Shown here in pieces: positions 55,339 through 64,000 of a stretch of 64,000 nucleotides of DNA. This stretch comes from Catenaria anguillulae PL171 (taxonomy: Eukaryota; Blastocladiomycota; Blastocladiomycetes; Blastocladiales; Catenariaceae): positions 62,001-126,000 of the forward strand of contig MCFL01000036.1 in the NCBI GenBank assembly GCA_002102555.1, written 5' to 3'. Both the position numbers and the translations under genes were made by a program. The notes beneath the pieces were generated by a model, which saw only the letters and a program-made list of their open reading frames with translations, did no database searches and was not told where the DNA came from. Numbering within the stretch: position 1 is the stretch's first letter; the number at the start of each line of letters is the position of its first letter.

Positions 55339-57528
55339 ATGATGGCCACTGGTCACGCTGCTGCTCCCCAAACCGCCTCCTCGCCCGCCGCACCGTCGTC
55401 GAGCTTTGACCAATCGCATGCCGTTCCCATGCACACACACATTCGCCTCGCCAACCCGAGCGCGCTGGACAGCCAATTTGGGATGAACGTTTCGGCGTTG
55501 GGCCGCGTGACGGGGGAGCAACGGACCGGGTTCGTGTTTTCGGCCCGGCTGCTGGAGGAGCAAGTCGTGTGCATTGCACCAATCGTGACGTCGGCCGACC
55601 GTCGCGGGGAGCATTTCGTGGCCTTTCACCCCGAGGCTACGCAATCGTTCCTCAATTACCATGGGGCTGAGGTGCGTCTAGTCTCACACCCATCCTTGAT
55701 CGTGTTGCAAGATGGTCACCCTGACATGTCTTGGTTGACCAGGTCACGTCCAACCTATGGGACAAGGCGCACAAGGATGGCTCCACGATGCTGACCGAAA
55801 GGTGCACGGCCACGCTCGAGTTTGCGCCTGGCGCGACAGTGACAGATCGCCGCGCGGCGCTCGACTCGGCCAATGCCATGTTGCGCGACTTGCGCAAAAT
55901 GTCGGCCACCGCCTTCAATCTGGCCTCGACCCTCTGCGCAGCGCGGGTGACGGCCAACCCTGATCCGACCGAGCCGTTGGACTTCAGCCGCATTGCCATG
56001 CAAGCATTGGTTCGCCGTGACCAGCGGCATGTGGGCCTTCAGCATGTGGGCGCTCACATGTCCCACCTCGTAACCTCGGCAGTGGCTCTGTTTGCAGCTG
56101 AACAGGCTGCGACCGCCTGGTCGACGCTCAAGCGGTCGCCCACCACCAACCACGTGGCCATTCCCCTTGTTGATGGCATGGACCAGACCAAGTACTTCCG
56201 CCTTGGCTCGGCTCACCGTCGCAAGCACCACTGTGCGCGCGTCGTCCAAAACGTATGCAAACATTTCCGTTGCATTTGCCATTGCTGGTGCATTCGACAT
56301 TGACCATTTGACCTGCAATCCCACGCCTTCCAATCAGGATGCTGGCCAGTGGACGCTCCGCATTGTGAACGCGTCCAACCACCACAATCGCGAGCCAGTC
56401 CTCCTGTCCTTTGTGCTGGACTCGACGGGCCAAGCAATGGCCAATGCTGCAGTGGCACGTGGTGAGGACATGCTCGAGTTTGGACCGTTGGTCCGCGGCC
56501 GCGCCCAGCGCTTGGAGCTGCTTGTTCCACGCGAGGTGCGTGTGCAAGCGCTCAAGGACGCCCAAGCCCTCAAGGACGACAAGTTGCTGGCCAACGCAGG
56601 CCCAGGCCAGGAGGCCGAGGAGTGGTTGGAGGTGGACAACGATCAGCTTGCCGAGTACACGATTGGCCGTGGTGCCGCAATCGACATGGGCGCGCGCGAT
56701 TTTGCACACATTGCCTTCACCAATGGTGTGTGCGTGCGGATTGGCGTGCGGACGGCATCGGTCACAGAGGCGTTCCATCGCCGGTTGGATGCATTGGCGG
56801 CTGAAGAGGCTGAGGTGCGGCGTGTGTTGGCGGCCCTTCATCCAAACGGTGTGGGCAAGGGCATGGCGCACAAGCACTTGGGCGTGGACCGGGTGACGTT
56901 TGGGCGGCTCCGTGACCACCATCACCGCCGCCTGCGCCACATTGGCATTGAGCAGCGCGACATTCGGCGCCAAATCGCCTCGCTCGTATCAACCTTGCAC
57001 CGCACAGTGCTCCAATTCGTGCGCGACAATGCCCGGTTTGTCGTCGTGGGCCGGTTCAACACTGCGTCCATGATTTTGTCGCGTGAGGGAGCCACTCGGC
57101 TCAACAATGCCGCTGCCACTGCACCTGCCGCCACCACCACCGCTGCCCCTGCAAAGGCCAGCAACTTGCACCCATCGGTCAAGCGTGCGCTGCTGGACCT
57201 CCGGGTCAGCCAATTTGTCGACAAGCTTGTCAAGGGTGGCACGGTCGTTGGCATGCTCGTGGCGACCATTGACGAGTCGTACACGTCCAAGGCGTGTGCA
57301 GCTTGCGGCGCCTTCAACGACGTTGGCTCCCGCAAGGAGTACCACTGCACCCACTGTGGTGCCATGCTGGACCGGGACGCCAACGGCGCCCTCAACATTT
57401 GGCGCAAGTGGGTTGGTGACTTGCACCTCCATGGGCAGCGGGCTCCGATCCGGGTTTGGATACCGCGGCACTTTGTTGTGCAGTGTGCTGGCGCGTCGTC
57501 CGAGTCGATCCGCTATCGTTCCACTTGA
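55339..57528 (+). CDS. Fanzor (eukaryotic TnpB-like RNA-guided DNA endonuclease), intact
   Basis: Exons 55339-55671, 55743-56252 and 56338-57528 give exactly 678 codons (677 aa). Fanzors use an element-encoded RNA to cut DNA with a RuvC domain. The N-terminal 390 residues are helical or beta without known enzyme motifs, as expected for REC and WED-like parts. RuvC-I is AAIDMGARDFAHIAF (D397). RuvC-II is the strand FVVVGRFNTASMI, where the canonical Glu position is occupied by R520. ATIDESYTSKACAACG has D593/E594 just before the zinc ribbon. Cys601, 604, 618 and 621 form the C-x2-C...C-x2-C knuckle. RuvC-III is LDRDANGALNIW (D628). An Ala/Thr-rich insert (about 536-560) sits between RuvC-II and the last helix. 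Introns exclude a recent bacterial contaminant. It lies in a transposon-rich island. Confidence 0.88.
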
Positions 57529-57970
57529 CGGCCTCTTGACCAGTTGCGCTTGTTTTGTTTACTTATTTTTTTCCTCACTGTATCTACATACTACAGTATG
57601 GTGGTTTTTGACTCCTTTGATTGGGTGTGAGGTGTGTATACCATGATCCTCCGTTTCCATCAGGACTTGCCTCAGGTAAATAATGAGTTGCAGATCTTGG
57701 GCGACATGCTCCCTTAGGTCCTGTTCGTAGTATGGAGTATTTTCGTGGACAAAAGGAATAACAAGGGTGCATGTGTCAATATGGGCTCATAATGCCTTAA
57801 GCATATAGGATCTGACAGTGCGAACAAATGTGCGAGCTCCGGTCGATCCCAAGTCATGCACAGACAGGAACAGGCAACATGCGAGACGCCGGTCTTTCTT
57901 TCTCATTGAAAATTGCTCTATACACACAATGAATGTACAATAAACACTCGAAGCACTCGACCAATATCCG
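57529..57970. other. Fanzor 3' flank, candidate guide-RNA region
   Basis: AT-rich stretch right after the stop (TTTACTTATTTTTTTCC; CATACTACAGTATGGTGG). In characterised Fanzors the guide RNA is encoded near the 3' end of the gene, so this interval is the best place to look for it. An ATATGGGCTCATAATGCC motif lies at about 57779-57796. No transposon end can be drawn with confidence. Confidence 0.4.
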
Positions 57971-58794
57971 ATGGAACGGGCAGAGAGAGCCTTGGAGCAG
58001 CGAGCCGACCCGGCCTACCTGCTCTCTGAGGAGCTCGACTCAGTCTTCGCCATAGTCTCGGCCTGCAGCGGCCAGATCCAAGACGAGTGGACGTCCTCGA
58101 CGATGCATGTACCACCGCCAGTCCGGCAAGTCGCTTCACTCAACTCATACTTACCGGCGGCCGCGCCAAGGTGGATGTGTCGATCCGAGCCGTCTTGAAC
58201 TTGCGGAACACGCTCAACTTGCCTTTTGCCGACATTGCTCGTCAACTCGACATTCACCCTGGCACACTCTCTCGTCGAATCAACGTATGCATCGTCCGGG
58301 AGCTTGTCGAGTACTCAACGATAACCGACGACGACCTGGATACGCTTGTCTCGGCGTACGCCCGGCGTCATCCGCAAGCTGGCTGGCGGCTGGCTTGGGG
58401 GTATGTACACTACAAGCTTTCGGCGTCCGATTCAGCATTTTCGAGTGCAAGAGTCCCTCAAGCGTGTGAATCCGGTGGCCGGGCTCAAACGATGGAAAGC
58501 CAAGATTACCCGCCGCAAGTACAAGGTCAAAGGGTCCATGTCATTGTGGTACAATGATGGCTGGCACAAGCTCATCAGGTGCGCTGCAGGTGGAAGCTTG
58601 TTCTGCATGGCTTTATTGATGGCTGCAGCCACCTCATCGTTGGGCTTCGAGCGCACGCCGACAACACATCCCATTCCGTTCTCGCCTTATTTGAGAATTC
58701 TGTCAAGCGATACAGAGTCCCGTGACCGCGGCACCGAAAACACACTTGTCCGTGCCGTAATGATCCGTTGTCGCGGTGCTGGGAAGCGCTCTTG
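57971..58794 (+). pseudogene. Decayed rve-type DDE integrase/transposase
   Basis: Pieces in at least three frames line up with one family. First comes an HTH-like region (NLPFADIARQLDIHPGTLSR) and VEYSTITDDDLDTLVSAYAR RHPQAG. Next is a basic linker (KRWKAKITRRKYKV) and the integrase strand GSMSLWYNDGWHKLIRC, where intact relatives have W-H-x-D-G-x-H-K-L. The last piece, VRAVMIRCRGAGKRS, resembles the strand just after the second Asp. Stops and frameshifts separate the pieces, and the middle of the catalytic core is garbled, so it is inactive. The family (DDE with WHxDGxHKL) is a poorly named group of eukaryotic integrase-like elements. Assignment is by motif only. Confidence 0.7.
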
Positions 58795-60186
58795 AGTGGC
58801 GGAACTCGACGAGCTCGTGCAGAAGCTGACGCCGCGTCGATTCGCCCAACGCCGGGCTCATGCCATGCTGCTTGCGACACTCCTGCCCATCCCAATACCA
58901 CGTCGCTGCTCGCTTGCCAGACCCGATTGGGAATCTCTACTTGCTGTTGCACTTGGTCTTTCGCTCGTGCTGATTGCAGGCTGCTCGCACATCCCTGGCG
59001 CACTGTTTCGCCCACGCCCTCAACCTTTGCCTCGCTCCGGACTCAGGCCGTGCCGCTTGTGCCACTTTGGCAGATCACATTGGTCAGCGAGCAATGCCGT
59101 GTCGCACATTGGTTGGCGCGCAATGTGGTGTTTCTCTTCTTGCTATTTCGCTCACTTTTGGCGGGATGTCTGCTACGCTGCCTGCCGTGCTGCTTGCACC
59201 ACTGCGGTCTGATCAGATGCACCCCCTCATCTTGCTCTTTCCTCGGCCCTTTACGATGGTGTGCCAAGTTGGATGCCGGGCCCATGTCGTTCTGCTTGCG
59301 CCACTCTTGCCCGTCCCAATAGGCCGTCCCTGCTCCAAGGACCTGAGCATGGGTCTCAACCTTTGATTTGGCTCTTTTGCATGTGGACCTGGCTCCAACG
59401 TGACCCGTGCTGCTTGAACCACCCGAACGGATAAAAACGGTCAGTGACCAATGCTGCATCGCTCATGTTGCTATTTCGCTGAATCTTTGCGCATTTTCAC
59501 CTGTGCTACTGGCCTCGCTGCTTTTGCGACTTTGACTCGCCAATTGCTGTACTGCTTGCCGTGCTTGCTCCTCTTTTGCACACCACATCGGTCGCTCATG
59601 TTGTGTCGCTCTTCTTGCTATTTCACTCGCTTGTCGTGGAGATGAGGCTGTGCTGCTTGCACCACTTTCGACATTTCCTTCACGTTCACGGACTCCGAAC
59701 CATGTTGCAGCATGGCGACGGAGTGGAGAGAGACTGTTGATGGACTTGATCCTGTCGCTGACAGCTGGGGTTGCCCCGTAGCAACCCAACGAGCACATGA
59801 GAGTGTGCGAGGCGGTTCTTGGAATCATCTCCCTCAATGCCACTTGCTGTGCCTTGACTCACGAATAGCGGAAGTTGCCGGGTTGGGCAATGTATGCGGG
59901 TGATGCACGTCCATTTGCAACTGGGCCAGGTTACGCCGGGCATATGGGGCTTATGCCGTACATATGGAGGCTTATGCCTGCTTATGGGGTGTACATGTCC
60001 CGCATATGCGACCGATATTGCTTTTGTCCAGAAAAAGACGCCATAGTCCATCTCATAGTAACTATAGCCTACTGAGTTCACGCGGTGCGCGCCATGTCTT
60101 TTTTTTTTTTTTTTGGCATAGAGCTGTCATATAAAGCCCATGAATTGACTCCTATGCAATCGCCGACCTGCCGCACACGGACCGTT
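58795..60186. other. Diverged tandem repeats and flanking sequence
   Basis: No gene. From about 58865 to 59670 the sequence consists of diverged head-to-tail copies of a unit of roughly 425-475 bp. For example, CTGCTTGCG..CACTC.TGCCC.TCCCAATA occurs near 58867 and 59292, and an exact 16-mer TGCTGCTTGCACCACT at 59188 and 59651. Further right (59937-60006) lie two near-copies of CATATGG(G/A)GGCTTATGCC. A T18 tract ends just before 60115. Confidence 0.6.
58865..59670. repeat. Diverged tandem repeat, unit about 425-475 bp
   Basis: Matching segments appear in the same order: the CTGCTTGCG-CACTC block at 58867 and 59292, CTCTTCTTGCTATTTC near 59133 and 59608, and TGCTGCTTGCACCACT at 59188 and 59651. 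Internal deletions separate the copies. Satellite-like or a decayed element. Confidence 0.6.
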
Positions 60187-61515
60187 ATGTCTTCCTCTTT
60201 GTCTTCCGCTTCCTCGTCCCCCAAGCGCCCTCGTACCATGGCTGCTGCTTCGACTCAGCTCTTCCTGGTCCTGAGCGACGCACTCTCGTCTTCCGCCGGT
60301 GGATCGCCCCACCCGAGCAGCAGTGACGGCGAGGACGACGACGACGACGAGCACGATGACGCCCTTGTCCCCGCCCAAGCAGGCGCGACCCTGTCCGTCA
60401 ACGAGCGCAACGTGCTCCCGGGCGGCTTCTTGATCCGCCGTCCCGGCGACAACTCCAACAAACCGCTGCCTGCGTACCGCCAACAGGCACTCAACGCATT
60501 TTCCATGTGGCTCGACCACGAGACCAGCATGCACCTGGAGCTCGCCCCGGCCGGCCCGCCCACCGCTTACTGGCAATGGATCCAAGAGAAGCGGGTAGAG
60601 TACCACGCGGGGTGGACCAAGGCCGGCCGCTCCTACTATTGCCGGTCCAAGGATCCTTGCCACAAGCTGTGGATTGATCCGGGCGTGGCTGGTGGCGACT
60701 TGGCAGCCATTCGACAGGGCTTGGCCGAGCATGCTGGGTGGACCAAGCCACTGCCCACGAGCCGGAAGGAATCGTCACGCGAGCTGGAGGCGACTCTCCT
60801 GGCGCAGCGCCGAGTCATCTACATTGATGCTCGTGCAGTGGTCAGCAAGCTCAAAGTGCTAGAGGTCTGGGTCAACTATGGCCCAATGCCTGTGGGTACC
60901 AAGCCACTGGCCCCGTTTCTCATCCAGTACACCTCGACGGACACTGCCGAACAGCTGCCAAGGGCCGGCGTGTACTTCAATCTTCGCCGCAACTCGTGCA
61001 TTCCGACGTACCTGGCGGGCAAGTGGATTGGGGCCGCGTGCCCCACTGTTGGGACATCGTCCAAGCGGATCGCCCGCCGCGAGGGCATGGAACTGGCCAA
61101 GGACTTGGTCGACAACCATTTGGGCGAGGTGCACATAAGCGAGCAGGGCCGGTTGATGGAGTTTTGGCGCATGTGCGAGGCCGACCAAATCTGCATTGGC
61201 GAGGTCATTGTGCACATGCCACACCTGCGCATCACGGAGCGTGACAAGAAGACAAAGGAGGAAAAGGTGGTGGACGTGATGGCCAACACGTGGTGTGAGC
61301 AGCAGAACGCTGCGGCCGTGGAGCAAGGAAAAGCGGCGGGGCAAGACTACAAGTTTGGGCCAGCGGTGGGCGAGAGTGACGAAGAGGATGATGTGGTGAC
61401 GTGGATTCCACACATCCCGGGACAGCCCACTGCGCAAGAGAATGCGCTCGCGGCGCAAGCCCTTGCCCTCGCCCGCCAACGTGTGGCCACCTTGCATGGT
61501 GACACTGGTCAATGA
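60187..61515 (+). CDS. Hypothetical protein within the mobile-element island
   Basis: 442 aa, single exon. The Met at 60187 (MSSSLSSASSSPKRPRTM) is preferred over 60085, whose frame begins in a T18 tract. Residues about 50-65 are an Asp run (GEDDDDDEHDD). A compact part follows with NALPVL-like hydrophobic strands, WLDHETSMHLELAP, YWQWIQEKRVEYHAGWTKAG, SYYCRSKDPCHKLWIDPG, VYFNLRRNSCIPTYLAGKWI and IAVHMPHLR-like ITERDKKTKEEKVVDVM, then an acidic linker and an Ala/Gln helix. No domain is recognised. Codon use is GC-rich at third positions like its neighbours and the frame is clean, so it is probably a real gene, possibly carried by a transposon. Confidence 0.6.
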   Translation: MSSSLSSASSSPKRPRTMAAASTQLFLVLSDALSSSAGGSPHPSSSDGEDDDDDEHDDALVPAQAGATLSVNERNVLPGGFLIRRPGDNSNKPLPAYRQQALNAFSMWLDHETSMHLELAPAGPPTAYWQWIQEKRVEYHAGWTKAGRSYYCRSKDPCHKLWIDPGVAGGDLAAIRQGLAEHAGWTKPLPTSRKESSRELEATLLAQRRVIYIDARAVVSKLKVLEVWVNYGPMPVGTKPLAPFLIQYTSTDTAEQLPRAGVYFNLRRNSCIPTYLAGKWIGAACPTVGTSSKRIARREGMELAKDLVDNHLGEVHISEQGRLMEFWRMCEADQICIGEVIVHMPHLRITERDKKTKEEKVVDVMANTWCEQQNAAAVEQGKAAGQDYKFGPAVGESDEEDDVVTWIPHIPGQPTAQENALAAQALALARQRVATLHGDTGQ

Positions 61516-62153
61516 GCTGTGCTTGTTGACCCATAGAGTTGCCTGTTTGTTACCTTGGTTGGTTCCTTGCTCCTGCTCTTGAGTTGAATTCTTTTGTTCA
61601 ATACTGTGTTTCTCTTTTCGGCCATCTTTCATTCTCTCTTGTATGCAACCAATGGCCACAACGTAGGTATGTATGTACATTGGTCAGCAAAACGTCGGCT
61701 AGAATACAATGCACACGACCAGGGCAATAGAAACATACACAGCGACAAAATTTAATTCAACACTCGTTTTACGACTGGGATTGCGCCCATTCCCATTCCC
61801 ATGCGCCCGACTCGCTGACGTCATCCACTCCATCAACGTCGAATCCGACGTTTTGGTCGTCTTCGAGGTCGACGTATTCCGGCTCCTGCGGCTAGCGGCT
61901 CTTCTCGTCGGCGGCCGTCCCTCGTCGCCCTCGCCCTCACCAGATTCTTGCGCTAACCCCTCCTGCCCCTCAACATCCATCTCGCCCGTTTCAGACGCAT
62001 CCGCTCCACCACCCTACTCCACATCCTTGTCGCTGCTGTCCGATCTGGACTCGTCCATGGCTGCGGTTCCAAGCGTCGCCGTGCTAGGACCAGGCACGTC
62101 GCCCAACGACCAATCAAAGTGTGAGAGCTTGTCCTTGCACATGAACTCGACAG
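61516..62153. other. Intergenic / hAT element 3' region
   Basis: ORFs on both strands (for example 61699-61980 minus, rich in Ser, Thr and Arg) are not recognisable. It may be the 3' part of the decayed hAT element on the minus strand. Confidence 0.4.
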
Positions 62154-62700
62154 TCAAATTTGTAAATGCGCGCCGAAATCCGTGTCGAGAAGGATCCCCA
62201 GATGAGCGCGCGACAAAGTTGTCACCAGCACGCTCCGCTCCAAGGTTTCCGTATGCAAGCGGTTGCAGGGCGAAAAGAGCGACTCGGACGGAATCGAGGT
62301 TGCTTGCATGGTGAGCATGGCGTGGGCGGCCTTGCGGATCAATGGGTATGAGGTGTTGGCGGCCCACCACTTGTGGATTTCCCGATCCAGACTGACACAA
62401 TGGTCGGCCAAGTACTTGTCAATTTCGACGGCGACTGGGTCGCCCGTTCCAATCTTTTGCCGCTTGTCCGCAGGATGGTCGTCGTCGCCAAAGAATGATT
62501 CGAGAGCTGCCGCGGACGACGACACGCGGGCGATGCGCCGAGCGTGACATTGAGGGCCAGTTGGCGGGTTAGGATTGAATTTTCGGACGACCACGCGGCT
62601 CCATCCAGGCCTTGATCTTGCGCAAGCGGACGCCGGGATGTAACACGGGCATAACCATGGCCGACTTGTGCGAATCTTGCTCCATCAAGCAGAATTGAGC
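62154..62700 (-). pseudogene. Decayed hAT-family transposase, C-terminal dimerisation region
   Basis: The minus-strand frame ending at 62154 carries the hAT C-terminal dimerisation signature: VEIDKYLADHCVSLDREIHK, WWAANTSYPLIRKAAHAML and ATSIPSESLFSPCNRLHTET. In hAT transposases these correspond to W-W-x(5-7)-(Y/F)-P-x-L-x-x-x-A and S-x-P/A-S-E-R-x-F-S. Here the usual Arg after SE is Leu. Immediately upstream, in another frame, are MVMPVLHPGVRLRKIKAWM-type residues, as in the hAT core before dimerisation. The zinc finger and the first catalytic Asp regions are absent. This is a truncated, frame-broken remnant. Confidence 0.75.
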
Positions 62701-63076
62701 CCACGTCTCCTCCTCATGCGACTGTGGACAGGCAAGGGAGCGTGGTTCCGAGGTGGCGGCAGCGAGCGGGGTGAGGCACACAGGGTGTGGCCGAGGGTGC
62801 AGGGCACTGGGGCAGTCACTTGGTAATGCAATACAATGCGAAAAGTCATAGGTTGCGAGTTGTCTCACAAGTCTTGATCGAGTGGTGGGTGAGTCGGTCT
62901 CAAGTCTCACCTTGCACTGCATGGAGTGCTCGACTCACATGGAGTGCTCGACTCACTGCTCGTGCCGATCGACTCGGGTTGCACTCGCTCATCGCACTCC
63001 GATCCATTATAATGTCGAGTGCGATTTTCGACTGAGTCGTTTGCAGAACCCTACCGCCCTCCCCATTTTCACCAAC
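62701..63076. other. Intergenic with 18-bp tandem duplication
   Basis: Contains a perfect 18-bp tandem repeat (ATGGAGTGCTCGACTCAC) at 62921-62956 and related CGACTCAC copies nearby. No gene supported. Confidence 0.6.
62921..62956. repeat. 18-bp tandem duplication
   Basis: Two perfect copies of ATGGAGTGCTCGACTCAC, head to tail. Confidence 0.95.
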
Positions 63077-64000
63077 ATGCAGCCCAGTAACAACGACAAC
63101 AACAACCCTCGCCGTCGCCCCGTCAACCCACGCACCGTCTCACGCGAAAACTCGTTAATAGCCGAGTCGCCTCGCCCAACGGTCCGCCGTCGGACGTCGG
63201 CAGGTGACCTGCCCGAGCTCTACGACGCGGACGCTATGCATGCTGCGATGGAGGGCCTGTCGTTGGTGAGGAACCTCACGGCCCAGCCGGCCCCTGGCCC
63301 GTCGTCTGACACCTCCGGCACCATCGACATTGTCGGATCGTCGTCCACCATCGACATTGTCGGTGACTCGTCCCCTCGCGTTGTTGCAAAGGCACCCGTG
63401 CCCAAGGCTGCTGAGGGTCTGGTGCTGCCATCGCACGCTACTCCGCCGCCGGCCCGCAACGCTTTGCTGGTACTTGCCCCTGCGCCCACGCCGCACATGG
63501 TGCTCCTGTCGTCAGACGGCCCGTCGACAGTGACCTTGTCACCCGCGCGCATGATCCCGTCCGATGAGTTCATGCCGTCGCCGGCCGCCATGCCTGCGCC
63601 CGCAGTGGCCCTGTCGTCGGACGGCCCGTCAACAGTGACCTTGTCACCGGCGACGCTCTATGCGGACTTTCCTCCGCACATGATCCCGTCCGATGAGTTC
63701 ATGCCCTTGCCCCCCGCCATGCCTGCGCACGCGGTGGCCCTGTCGTCGGACGGCCCGTCAACAGTGACCTTGTCGCCGGCGACACTCTATGCGGACTTTC
63801 CTCCGCACATGATCCCGTCCGATGTGGTCGTGCCGTCGTCGCTCTCCCTCCCCTCCATGCACACTCCAACCCAGTCTCCGATTGCGCTCTCGCCTCGGGC
63901 CGTACCCTCGCTTCTGGCTGTGCCCTCGGATCCTATGCCTTGGGAAGTGCCAGGCGCGGGAATTGAGGTCGTGTTGCCCCCGGCCCCGACAATGGCCGAC
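63077..64000 (+). CDS. Repeat-containing hypothetical protein, 5' part only (runs off the window)
   Basis: An open frame of 308 codons from ATG at 63077 to the window end without a stop. It begins MQPSNNDNNNPRRRPVNPR. After a Pro/Ala/Ser-rich stretch come about three imperfect copies of a repeat of roughly 40 residues. Its core is VALSSDGPSTVTLSPATLYA followed by DFPPHMIPSDEFMP; copies start near 63490, 63605 and 63730. The DNA copies are nearly identical (AACAGTGACCTTGTC), so they expanded recently. The low-complexity composition suggests a disordered protein. No domain is visible in the part present, so the product and any link to the nearby transposons are unknown. Confidence 0.6.
   Translation, partial: MQPSNNDNNNPRRRPVNPRTVSRENSLIAESPRPTVRRRTSAGDLPELYDADAMHAAMEGLSLVRNLTAQPAPGPSSDTSGTIDIVGSSSTIDIVGDSSPRVVAKAPVPKAAEGLVLPSHATPPPARNALLVLAPAPTPHMVLLSSDGPSTVTLSPARMIPSDEFMPSPAAMPAPAVALSSDGPSTVTLSPATLYADFPPHMIPSDEFMPLPPAMPAHAVALSSDGPSTVTLSPATLYADFPPHMIPSDVVVPSSLSLPSMHTPTQSPIALSPRAVPSLLAVPSDPMPWEVPGAGIEVVLPPAPTMAD
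63505..63830 (+). repeat. In-frame coding tandem repeat, about 120-bp unit
   Basis: Three imperfect units, each with TCGTC(A/G)GACGGCCCGTC followed by ACAGTGACCTTGTC and, in the last two, a TCTATGCGGACTTTCCTCCG block. Confidence 0.8.

Noticed and set aside
55339-57528. Fanzor as a bacterial TnpB contaminant
   Set aside because: Two in-phase GT-AG introns, an extended N-terminus and flanking fungal genes argue for a resident eukaryotic gene.
60085-60186. N-terminal extension starting in a T18 tract
   Set aside because: The residues would be a Phe run followed by UTR-like sequence. Met at 60187 gives a more typical start.
1-64000. CRISPR array or bacterial operon structure
   Set aside because: No regularly spaced identical repeats with unique spacers, no Shine-Dalgarno-led gene strings, and most genes are spliced. 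The tandem repeats found are head-to-tail without spacers.

Overview
The window is eukaryotic nuclear DNA from a fungus. Most genes are split by short GT-AG introns (about 55-110 nt), and the genes are dense on both strands. Fungal or opisthokont housekeeping genes are recognisable: CLP1, an IPO7-type importin, BNA1/HAAO, IRC3-like helicase, TVP18, COA6, AIF and RPS5. Class C GPCR-like and Cache-type receptors, large families of proteins built on an H-x-x-V-L-x-W-W repeat, and an intact Fanzor gene point to a zoosporic early-diverging lineage. I favour Blastocladiomycota (Catenaria or Allomyces type). This is inferred from gene content and not proven.

1-25 kb is mainly housekeeping: CLP1 (-), a hypothetical with a serine-aspartate tail (-), an SH3-WW-RasGEF (+, several frame breaks), a repeat protein (-), an ERI1-like SAP exonuclease (+), BNA1 (-), two tandem 7TM paralogues (+), a two-TM hypothetical (+), importin-7/8 (-), a disordered hypothetical (+) and a SWIB protein (-).

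25-32 kb holds two sensory receptors. One fuses a bacterial-type glycine-betaine-binding (OpuAC-like) ectodomain to a class C-like 7TM core. The other is a Cache-type sensor with no visible output domain. With the two 7TM paralogues this makes four receptor-like genes within about 18 kb.

33-53 kb holds an F-box-like protein, the IRC3-like mitochondrial helicase (seven exons including a 16-nt micro-exon), a small membrane protein, a broken copy of the repeat-protein family, a proline-rich protein with beta-trefoil-like segments, TVP18, COA6, an intact 723-aa repeat protein, mitochondrial AIF, a secreted PI-PLC-X protein and RPS5.

53-64 kb is a mobile-element island. Its centre is an intact three-exon gene for a 677-aa Fanzor (eukaryotic TnpB relative, predicted RNA-guided DNA endonuclease) at 55339-57528. 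Around it lie a decayed rve-type DDE integrase, diverged tandem repeats, an unrecognised acidic protein, a decayed hAT transposase and a repeat-rich ORF that runs off the window. The Fanzor locus is the most notable system here. Fanzors are known, but this copy has an Arg where the canonical RuvC-II Glu would sit, a candidate relocated Glu, and an Ala/Thr-rich insert.

Several genes (importin, RasGEF, first repeat protein, OpuAC receptor, probably the SWIB gene) need single bases restored, mostly in short G/C runs. Others as long are intact. This looks like uneven assembly error, but for the RasGEF real decay is possible.
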